Shown here one piece after another: positions 1 to 5,146 of a stretch of DNA of 5,645 bases; the stretch's first letter is position 1, and each line of letters begins with the position of its first letter. The translations under genes were made by a program, and so were the position numbers. The DNA is from Bacteroidetes bacterium QS_8_68_15 (GTDB lineage: Bacteria > Bacteroidota > Rhodothermia > Rhodothermales > Salinibacteraceae), in the NCBI GenBank assembly GCA_003023245.1, contig PXTR01000065.1, positions 1-5,645 of the forward strand. The letters are read 5' to 3'. The notes beneath the pieces are model-generated. The model was not told the origin of the DNA. It saw nothing but the letters and a program-made list of their open reading frames with translations, and searched no databases.

Positions 1-1
1 C

Positions 2-43
2 GAGGCCATACGTTTCGCCCCAAACCGCTCGTACGCAACGTGA
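2..43 (+). CDS. 3' end of an unidentified upstream gene (partial)
   Basis: Reading from base 2 gives a short open stretch ending EAIRFAPNRSYAT and a TGA at 41-43. That stop overlaps the GTG start of fmt in the four bases GTGA (40-43), a junction typical of translationally coupled bacterial genes. Thirteen residues are too few to identify a family. Peptide deformylase is often found next to fmt in bacteria, but nothing visible here proves that identity. The fmt frame is also open to the left edge of the window (ending RPKPLVRN), so the overlap is suggestive, not proven. Confidence 0.3.
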   Translation, partial: EAIRFAPNRSYAT

Positions 44-993
44 GAATCATTTTCATGGGCACCCCCGAGTTCGCCGTGCCGTCGCTGCGGCTGCTTTGCT
101 CGGAGGGCCACGCGCCGGTCGCCGTCGCCACGGGGCCGGACCGCGGGCGCGGGCGCGGCCAACAGATGCAGCCCACGCCCGTCAAGGAGGCGGCCCTCGA
201 CGAAGGGGTCGAGCGCATCCTTCAGCCGGAGTCGGTGAAAAGCGAATCCTTTGCCGAGGAGGTGGCCACGCTGGAGCCGGACGTGATCGCGGTGGCGGCG
301 TTCAAGATTCTGCCGCCGGCGGTCTTCACATCGGCCGCGAAGGGGGCGTTCAACCTGCACAGTTCGCTCTTGCCGAAGTACCGGGGCGCCGCGCCCATCC
401 ACCGCGCCGTGATGGACGGAGCGCGGCAGACCGGCGTGACGACGTTTTTCCTGGAAGAGAGCGTGGACACCGGCGACATCATTCTCCAGCGCACTACACC
501 CGTTGGCCCTGACGAGACGGCCGGCGCGGTGCACGACCGCCTCAAAGAAATCGGCGCGGAGGCGGTCGTCGAAACGGTGCGCCGCATCGAGGACGGCGCC
601 GCCGAGCCTATCCCGCAGGACGACGCGGAAGCCACGCCCGCCCCCAAGCTCACCGCCGAGGACGGCGAGGTGCCGTGGGAGGCGGACGCGCAGACGGTGC
701 ACGACCACATTCGCGGCCTCTCGCCGTGGCCGGGCGCCTGGACGAAGCACGACGGCACGCGCCTGAAGCTTTACCGCAGCCGCCGCCCGGACGACGCTGC
801 GGCCCTGCCGGAGGGCGACGCGCCCGGCACGGTGCTGGAAGCCAAGCCGGGGGCAGACGGCCGCCTCGCCGTGGCCTGCGGGGAGGGCGCGGTCGAGCTG
901 GTCGAGGTTCAGCAGCCGGGCAAGACGGTGCTCCCGGCGTCGGACTTCCTCAACGGCTACGACCTCGCGCCCGGCGACCGGCTTGGAGGTTGA
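40..993 (+). CDS. fmt: methionyl-tRNA formyltransferase
   Basis: This enzyme transfers a formyl group from 10-formyltetrahydrofolate to the amino group of methionine on initiator tRNA, in the cytoplasm, to make fMet-tRNA for translation initiation. The 317 residues match the usual length of about 310-315. The N-terminus MRIIFMGTPEFAVPSL is the family's first strand and loop, which fixes the GTG at 40 as start although the frame is open further upstream. The loop with GRGRGQQMQPTPVKEAA (residues 36-52) is the tRNA-contacting loop of the catalytic domain. FNLHSSLLPKYRGAAPIH (104-121) carries catalytic Asn105 and His107, and the formyltransferase signature ending SVDTGDIILQ supplies Asp143. The C-terminal beta-barrel domain runs from about 205 to 310 (PWEADAQTVHDHIRGLSPWPGAW near its start), so the protein is complete. 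No Shine-Dalgarno site precedes it; the GTGA overlap suggests coupling to an upstream gene. Confidence 0.97.
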   Translation: MRIIFMGTPEFAVPSLRLLCSEGHAPVAVATGPDRGRGRGQQMQPTPVKEAALDEGVERILQPESVKSESFAEEVATLEPDVIAVAAFKILPPAVFTSAAKGAFNLHSSLLPKYRGAAPIHRAVMDGARQTGVTTFFLEESVDTGDIILQRTTPVGPDETAGAVHDRLKEIGAEAVVETVRRIEDGAAEPIPQDDAEATPAPKLTAEDGEVPWEADAQTVHDHIRGLSPWPGAWTKHDGTRLKLYRSRRPDDAAALPEGDAPGTVLEAKPGADGRLAVACGEGAVELVEVQQPGKTVLPASDFLNGYDLAPGDRLGG

Positions 994-994
994 G

Positions 995-1016
995 GACGGG
1001 GGACCGTGGACGGCGG
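995..1016 (+). repeat. degenerate GAC-type heptad repeat after fmt
   Basis: Two bases after the fmt stop are three tandem 7-base units beginning GAC (GACGGGG, GACCGTG, GACGGCG). Over 22 bases this matches 5081-5102, at the end of rnz, at 18 positions. No matching inverted arm is visible downstream, so it may be half of an element or a decayed copy. Confidence 0.5.
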
Positions 1017-1285
1017 GCTTTCGGTTGGCGAATGGCGGCGTTGCGGGGCGAGCGTGCTGCTTTCCGGCGGGACGGGCGCGATGAGGCCGACGGTCATGCC
1101 CTTGCAGTGCATTGTGCCCTGCTGAAGGCCAAACACCTTCCCAGTGGCGAGAACGTCGTTTTGCCATTTCAACCGTTAGCTCGCGTTTGGCATTTCGTAT
1201 TGTCATTTCTTTAAGTGTTGAAACACGTTTTTGAGTGACGGGTTATTCCGGTGCGACATTCCCTCATTCAAAAAAAGCGCTCCCC
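1017..1285. other. intergenic region between fmt and the NTF2-like gene
   Basis: I find no convincing gene on either strand. The first 130 or so bases are GC-rich without clear structure. Bases 1155-1235 are clearly richer in A and T than the surroundings, include three copies of the word CATTT (1165, 1191, 1204), and probably hold the promoter of the next gene. A short palindrome GTGTT-GA-AACAC lies at 1215-1226. No -35/-10 pair or Bacteroidota-type -7 box matches well enough to name. No clear terminator hairpin for fmt is seen. Confidence 0.5.
1155..1235 (+). promoter_or_regulatory. possible promoter/operator region of the NTF2-like gene
   Basis: This AT-richer island in an otherwise GC-rich intergenic region lies 50-130 bases before the ATG at 1286. 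It holds the 12-base imperfect palindrome at 1215-1226 (5-base arms, 2-base centre), a possible operator half-site pair. The assignment rests on composition and position only. Confidence 0.22.
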
Positions 1286-1675
1286 ATGACCCCGTCCTCC
1301 AGCGAAACAGCGTCCGCAAGCGGTATTCGCGCCAACGTCGACGACCTGAACCAGCAGATTCTCAACGGCGAGATCCTCAGTGCTTTCGAGCAGTACTACG
1401 CCGATGACGTAGTGATGAGCGAAGTCGGCGGCGAGCCGCGCGTCGGGAAGGAAGCGAACCGCGAGTACGAAGAAGCCTTCGTCGAGGGTATCAAGGAATT
1501 TCGCGGAGCCGAGGTGCGGGGGGTGGCCGTCAACGAAGAAGAGGGCCGCGCCTACATCGAGTGGTTTATGGACTTCGATCACGAGCAGTGGGGCGACGAC
1601 ACGCAGCTCGAGCAGATCGCCGCGCAGCGATGGGAGGACGGCCAGATCGTGGAGGAAACCTTCTACCACGCCTGA
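1286..1675 (+). CDS. SnoaL-like / NTF2-like small protein
   Basis: A 129-residue cytoplasmic protein with the features of the NTF2-like (SnoaL-like) fold, a cone-shaped alpha+beta barrel used by many small enzymes and ligand-binding proteins. An opening helix region (about 17-39, ending in AFEQYYADDVVMSE) is typical of the fold. It is followed by RVGKEANREYEEAFVEGI (helix 2-3 region) and three predicted strands ending in WEDGQIVEETFYHA, the family's usual W-x-D-G-x-I-x-x-E-x-F-Y close. No catalytic role can be assigned; such proteins range from cyclases and isomerases to stress-related binding proteins. It is very acidic (30 Asp/Glu, 9 Lys/Arg), as in salt-adapted proteomes. The ATG at 1286 is preferred because a start at the GTG at 1235 would add 17 residues lacking family character; neither has a Shine-Dalgarno site. 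It appears to be monocistronic, with a hairpin 29 bases after its stop. Confidence 0.8.
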   Translation: MTPSSSETASASGIRANVDDLNQQILNGEILSAFEQYYADDVVMSEVGGEPRVGKEANREYEEAFVEGIKEFRGAEVRGVAVNEEEGRAYIEWFMDFDHEQWGDDTQLEQIAAQRWEDGQIVEETFYHA

Positions 1676-1704
1676 TCCGGCGCGGCCGTCTTCGCGGTCG
1701 AGTG

Positions 1705-1736
1705 GTAGCGTCGACCGGCCGGCTGGTCGGCGCTAC
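1705..1736 (+). terminator. strong stem-loop after the NTF2-like gene (possible terminator)
   Basis: Arms 1705-1716 (GTAGCGTCGACC) and 1725-1736 (GGTCGGCGCTAC) pair over 12 positions, 11 Watson-Crick and one G-U in RNA, with an 8-base loop GGCCGGCT. It starts 29 bases after the stop at 1675. There is no T-run on the 3' side, so it is not a textbook intrinsic terminator. It could end or protect the transcript of the preceding gene. Confidence 0.5.
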
Positions 1737-1931
1737 GCCCGTATCTTGGCAGAGCGACGCAGGAAACGATCGTCGCAACCTGAAACGACAATGGGGGTGA
1801 GAAACGCCCAGCGCTCCCCGCCACGCGCCAAGCGCGAACGCGCGGTAAAGAAGCCGCCGGCGGCGGACCCGCATCCAGCGTCCCGGCGTTGCCATCTACG
1901 TGTGCTCTGACATTCATCTCCGACGTCCCGG
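1737..1931. other. intergenic region before the first ABC exporter gene
   Basis: About 195 bases with no supported gene. The short reading frames here are GC-driven and resemble no family. A GCCGCCGGCGGCGG run lies around 1852-1866. No promoter boxes are convincing, and no ribosome binding site precedes the ATG at 1932. Confidence 0.4.
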
Positions 1932-4052
1932 ATGCGCGCACTCGGCCGGCTGAACTACTTTTTCCGGCGGTACTGGTACCTGTTCGTACCGGGGCTGCTG
2001 TGCACGATGATCTCGGCGGGCTTCCGCATCGGGGTGCCGGTGATCGTGCGGCAGGCCATCGACAGCATCCCGCGCTTCACGGCGCTCGATGCGATGTTCG
2101 ACGGCACCGCCGTGGGCGGCTACCTGTTCGCCTACTTCTTCGCCGCGCTGGTGCTGTTTGCGCTCGTCATCATCGCGCTCAGCCTCACGAGCGGCCTCTT
2201 TTCGTTCCTGATGCGGCGCACGGTCGTCGTGGCCTCGCGCCACATCGAGTACGACCTGCGCAACCGGCTCTACGACCACCTGCAGACGCTCTCGCCGGCG
2301 TTTTACCAGCGCTACTCGACCGGCGACGTCATCACCCGCTCCACCGACGACATCGAGAAGGTGCGCCGCTACATCGGGCCGGCGATCATGTACGCCACGC
2401 GCGCGATCGTAACCGTCGTCACCGCCGCGACGGTCATGTTCATCATCTCGCCGGAGCTGACGCTCTGGGCGCTCTTGCCGATGCCGCTGTTGGGCGTGTC
2501 GGTCTACGTCATGTCGCGCATGGTGCATCACCGCTCGGAGGCGCAGCAGAAGCAGTACGCCGCGCTCACCTCGCGGGTGCAGGAAGCGCTCGCCGGCATT
2601 CGCGTGCTCAAAGCCTACACGCGCGAGGAAAGCGAGAAGCGCGCCTTCGAGCAGGAGAGCGACCGCTACCGCGACCGCACGCTCGACCTGGCCCTCGTGG
2701 ACGCCGGCTGGCGCCCGGTCTTCCTGATGCTGGTGGGCCTTTCGACGATCATCGTGGTCTGGGTGGGCGGGCGCCTCGTCGTCGAGGGCACGATTACCGT
2801 CGGCAACATCGCGGAGTACATCATCTACGTGGCGCTGATGACGTGGCCGGTCGCCTCGCTCGGGCGCGTGGTGACGATGATTCAGCGCGCCTCCGCTTCG
2901 ATCAAGCGCCTCGGCTTCGTCTTCGACGAGGAACCGGATATCGCCGACACGGCGCGCACCGACCCGTCCATCGAGCAGGTCGACGGGGCAATTGCGTTCG
3001 AGAACGTGTCTTTCCGCTACGATCAAGAGACCTTCGGGCAACGCTCGCTCGAAGACGTGGTGGGCGTTTCGGAGAACGGGAGCGCGGGGGAGCGGGGGGG
3101 CGGAGGAGAGAGCAACGGGCAGGCGGTGGCGAAGGGGGAGGCGGCGGATAGCGCGCCGGAGGCGTCGCAGGCGACGGGACCGCCGACGGAAGACGATGCG
3201 CTCGACGAGGCAGAGGCTCCGCGCGAAAACGGCGATGCGGCGGCGGTTTCGGGAAATGGGCAAGCGGCCGCTGAAGGGGGCGGCAAGGCCGAGGGCGGGC
3301 CGGCGGAGAGGCGGCCGGCCGAGCAGGCAGGCGGATCGTCGAACGGCGAGGCCCCGCTGGTGCTCGACGGGGTGAGCTTTTCGCTGGAGGCGGGGCAGAT
3401 GCTCGGCGTGGTGGGGCGCACCGGGGCGGGCAAGTCCACCCTCGTGGAGATGATCCCGCGCCTTTTGGATCCGTCGGAGGGGCGCGTCCGGGTCGGCGGG
3501 CGCGACGCGCGCGAGGTGCCGCTGGGGACGCTGCGCAAGAGCGTCGGCTACGTGCAGCAGGACGTGTTTCTCTTCAGCGACACGATCGCCGGCAACATCG
3601 CCTTCGGGCAGCTCGGGGCCTCCGACGAGGAAATCACCGAAGCGGCGCGCGAGGCGGACCTCTTGGAGAACGTGCAAGCCTTTTCCGACGGCTTCGAGAC
3701 GACCGTCGGCGAGCGCGGCATCACGCTCTCCGGCGGGCAGAAGCAGCGTACGGCCATTGCGCGCGCGCTCTTGTACGACCCGCCGATCCTGGTGCTCGAC
3801 GACGCGCTCTCGGCCGTCGACACCGCGACGGAGCGGCAGATCCTCCAGCGCCTCCGCCGGCGGCAGGGGCGGCAGACGCTCGTCCTGGTGAGCCACCGCA
3901 TCTCGGCGGTGCAGAGTGCGGACCAGATTCTCGTCCTCGACGACGGGCGCGTCGCCGAACGCGGCACGCACGACGAACTGATCGCGCGCGAGGGGCTGTA
4001 CGCGCGCCTCCACCGCAAGCAGATGCTGCAAGAGGAAATCGAGGCGCTGTGA
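1932..4052 (+). CDS. ABC exporter half-transporter, degenerate-site subunit (BmrC/TM287-like)
   Basis: An inner-membrane ABC exporter subunit with a fused permease and ATPase (706 residues; family usually about 580-600). Six membrane segments lie near 16-38, 62-88, 152-173, 174-195, 262-281 and 290-312. The ATPase half shows the A-loop ENVSFRY (Tyr363), Walker A GRTGAGKST (495-503), Q-loop Gln543, signature LSGGQ (599-603), Walker B ILVLDD (Asp623), D-loop SAVD (627-630) and switch His655. The residue after Walker B is Asp624, not the catalytic Glu; in the family this marks the degenerate-site subunit of heterodimeric exporters such as BmrC/BmrD and TM287/TM288. The partner is probably the ABC gene starting at 5147. 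About 105 extra Gly/Ala/Glu-rich residues separate Tyr363 from the strand VLDGVSF (477-483), which accounts for the length. The substrate cannot be told from sequence; multidrug or lipid export is the family's usual range. The ATG at 1932 is the only good start, since an in-frame TGA lies at 1908-1910. Confidence 0.93.
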   Translation: MRALGRLNYFFRRYWYLFVPGLLCTMISAGFRIGVPVIVRQAIDSIPRFTALDAMFDGTAVGGYLFAYFFAALVLFALVIIALSLTSGLFSFLMRRTVVVASRHIEYDLRNRLYDHLQTLSPAFYQRYSTGDVITRSTDDIEKVRRYIGPAIMYATRAIVTVVTAATVMFIISPELTLWALLPMPLLGVSVYVMSRMVHHRSEAQQKQYAALTSRVQEALAGIRVLKAYTREESEKRAFEQESDRYRDRTLDLALVDAGWRPVFLMLVGLSTIIVVWVGGRLVVEGTITVGNIAEYIIYVALMTWPVASLGRVVTMIQRASASIKRLGFVFDEEPDIADTARTDPSIEQVDGAIAFENVSFRYDQETFGQRSLEDVVGVSENGSAGERGGGGESNGQAVAKGEAADSAPEASQATGPPTEDDALDEAEAPRENGDAAAVSGNGQAAAEGGGKAEGGPAERRPAEQAGGSSNGEAPLVLDGVSFSLEAGQMLGVVGRTGAGKSTLVEMIPRLLDPSEGRVRVGGRDAREVPLGTLRKSVGYVQQDVFLFSDTIAGNIAFGQLGASDEEITEAAREADLLENVQAFSDGFETTVGERGITLSGGQKQRTAIARALLYDPPILVLDDALSAVDTATERQILQRLRRRQGRQTLVLVSHRISAVQSADQILVLDDGRVAERGTHDELIAREGLYARLHRKQMLQEEIEAL
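3021..3353 (+). other. sequence encoding a low-complexity insert in the ABC ATPase domain
   Basis: Codons for about residues 364-474 of the ABC protein. After DQETFGQRSLEDVVGVSENG the chain becomes rich in Gly, Ala, Glu, Ser and Pro, with few hydrophobic residues, and is predicted to be disordered. It lies between the A-loop tyrosine and the strand leading to Walker A, where about 10 residues are normal. The + strand is G-rich, with runs at 3078-3080, 3086-3090 and seven G at 3094-3100. The frame stays open and the ATPase motifs follow intact, so this is an in-frame insertion and not a frameshift. Confidence 0.8.
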
Positions 4053-4057
4053 GCGCC
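4043..4057 (+). other. small perfect hairpin over the stop codon of the first ABC gene
   Basis: GGCGCT (4043-4048) and AGCGCC (4052-4057) are perfect inverted copies separated by GTG. The TGA stop (4050-4052) sits in the loop and the edge of the stem. It directly abuts the heptad repeat element starting at 4058. It may be fortuitous in GC-rich DNA. Confidence 0.4.
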
Positions 4058-4144
4058 GGTTTGGAGTTTCGAGTTCGGGGTTCGGAGTTTGTCACGCCCC
4101 GGTCGGAATACCAACCCCAAACCCCAAACCCCGAACCCTAAACT
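4058..4144 (+). repeat. inverted heptad-repeat element, AACCCCR type, between the ABC gene and rnz
   Basis: The left side (4058-4092) is five tandem 7-base units close to RGTTYGG. The right side (4113-4144) is four and a half units close to AACCCCA, the opposite strand of the same motif. Arms 4065-4092 and 4117-4144 are complementary at 23 of 28 positions around a 24-base centre, so the transcript could fold into a long stem. The element fills the whole gap between the ABC stop hairpin and the rnz start codon, ending at the base just before GTG 4145. It may act as a terminator, an RNA-stability element or a translation block, or be a passive dispersed repeat. Repeats with 7-base units are known from other genomes, for example the STRR repeats of cyanobacteria. 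Confidence 0.8.
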
Positions 4145-5095
4145 GTGGAAACACAAATCGTCCCGCTCGGCACCGCCTCGGCGATCCCTACGAAGGAGCG
4201 CCACCTCGCCGCCACGGCGCTCTGGCGCAAAGGGCGGCTCTTGCTCTTCGACTGCGGGGAGGGCACGCAGATGCGTCTTCTGCAGAGCGGCCTGAACCGC
4301 GCGCGCCTCGACGCGCTCTTTCTGACGCACCACCACGGCGACCACTTCTACGGCACGATGGGCGTAATCTCGACGCTGGCGCTGCTGCGCCGCGAGGAGC
4401 CGCTCGTCGTCGTGGGGCCGACCGGCACCGAAGAGGCGGTCCGCTCGATGCCCGGCCTCGCCAACGACTGGCTGCCCTACGACGTAGAGTACCGCGAGCT
4501 GCCGGCGAACTTTTCCCCGCACACCGTTTACGAGACCGACGAGTTTGCCGTCACCGCGCGCCCGGTCGAGCACCGCGTGCCGTGCATGGGCTTTCGTTTC
4601 GCGGAAAAGGCGCGCCCCGGCCACCTCGATGCGGAGAAGGCGCGCGCGATGGGCGCGACCGAGCACGAACACCTGCGCGCTCTGAAAAACGGTGAGCGCG
4701 TCGCCCTGGAAAATGGCGAGGCCGTCGACCCGGCGGACGTGCTGGGACCCGAGCGGCCGGGCGTCTCCTTCGCCTACGTGATGGACACGTGTCCCTGCGA
4801 GGCGGGCCGCGCGCTGGCGGACGGCGTCGACCTGCTCCTGCACGAGGGCACCTTTGGCGAGGACCAGAAGGAGCGCAGCGGCGAGACGGGCCACTCCACC
4901 GCGCGCGAGGCGGCGCACGTAGCGAAAGACGCCGGGGCCGGACGCCTCTTGATCAGCCACTTCAGTGCGCGCTACGACACGCCCGCCCCGCTGGTCGAGG
5001 AGGCGCAGGCCGTCTTCCCCAACACAGCGGCGGCGGAGGAATTGAAACGCTACGTGCTGGACCCGCGAGAAAAGACGATGGACGATGGACGGTAG
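4145..5095 (+). CDS. rnz: ribonuclease Z (tRNA 3' processing endonuclease)
   Basis: RNase Z cuts the 3' trailer from tRNA precursors in the cytoplasm, using two zinc ions held by a metallo-beta-lactamase fold. The 316 residues fit the short, bacterial form (about 307 in Bacillus subtilis). Visible motifs in order: IVPLGTASAIPTKER (5-19); LLLFDCGEGTQMRL (32-45); the zinc motif THHHGDH with His62, His64, Asp66 and His67; His143 in VEHRVPCMGFRF; Asp214 in YVMDT; HEGTF (233-237); GHSTAREAA (249-257); and SHFSARY with His272. All metal ligands expected for the family are present. Two oddities: the substrate-binding exosite arm lacks the usual Gly-Pro rich motif (ATEHEHLRALKNG at 171-183), and the usual GDT is MDT. 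GTG 4145 is chosen because the family's first strand begins there; there is no Shine-Dalgarno site. The last residues, TMDDGR, are encoded by a repeat element that also supplies the TAG stop. Confidence 0.95.
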   Translation: METQIVPLGTASAIPTKERHLAATALWRKGRLLLFDCGEGTQMRLLQSGLNRARLDALFLTHHHGDHFYGTMGVISTLALLRREEPLVVVGPTGTEEAVRSMPGLANDWLPYDVEYRELPANFSPHTVYETDEFAVTARPVEHRVPCMGFRFAEKARPGHLDAEKARAMGATEHEHLRALKNGERVALENGEAVDPADVLGPERPGVSFAYVMDTCPCEAGRALADGVDLLLHEGTFGEDQKERSGETGHSTAREAAHVAKDAGAGRLLISHFSARYDTPAPLVEEAQAVFPNTAAAEELKRYVLDPREKTMDDGR

Positions 5096-5142
5096 ACGGC
5101 GGTCTCGCAAACGCCGCCGTCCGTCGTCGGCCGTCCGTCGTC
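5074..5142 (+). repeat. inverted heptad-repeat element, GACGRYG type, at the end of rnz
   Basis: The left arm (5074-5101) is four tandem 7-base units beginning GACG. The right arm (5115-5142) is four units ending GTC, the opposite strand of the same motif. With one extra base pair at the inner end (5102 with 5114), the arms match at 22 of 29 positions around an 11-base centre, and the inner 8 pairs are perfect. The left arm covers the last seven codons of rnz and its TAG stop. The right arm ends 4 bases before the GTG of the next gene. It could act as a terminator or attenuator between rnz and the ABC gene, or be a dispersed repeat that invaded the end of rnz. Confidence 0.8.
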
Positions 5143-5146
5143 AAAC

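Noticed and set aside
957..1172. 71-codon - strand frame in the fmt downstream gap
   Set aside because: Part of it is a translation of the heptad repeat; the rest has no likeness to known proteins and no start signal.
1163..1208. Three CATTT words as a third heptad-repeat family
   Set aside because: Their spacings (26 and 13 bases) are not multiples of 7 and the intervening bases do not repeat, so chance in an AT-richer stretch is as likely.
1235..1285. Upstream GTG start for the NTF2-like protein
   Set aside because: The added 17 residues have no family character and the GTG lies in the AT-rich presumed promoter stretch; ATG 1286 fits better.
1889..3151. 420-codon + strand frame overlapping the ABC gene
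   Set aside because: Arg/His/Ala-rich out-of-frame translation of the exporter's membrane domain; no motif.
1914..4031. 705-codon open frame on the - strand opposite the first ABC gene
   Set aside because: It mirrors the ABC gene codon for codon in GC-rich DNA, is extremely rich in Arg, His, Asp and Ala, and shows no domain. The + strand frame has all exporter motifs.
4113..4144. Telomere-like AACCCCA/AACCCTA repeats as a sign of eukaryotic contamination or an array end
   Set aside because: The units are few, degenerate and matched by an inverted partner, and sit between two clearly bacterial genes.
3548..5110. 520-codon open frame on the - strand opposite the ABC end and rnz
   Set aside because: It spans two clear + strand genes and the repeat, with low-complexity composition and no family likeness; a GC-driven shadow.
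4058..5142. CRISPR array
   Set aside because: The repeats are 7-base units without spacers of constant length, and no cas genes are present.
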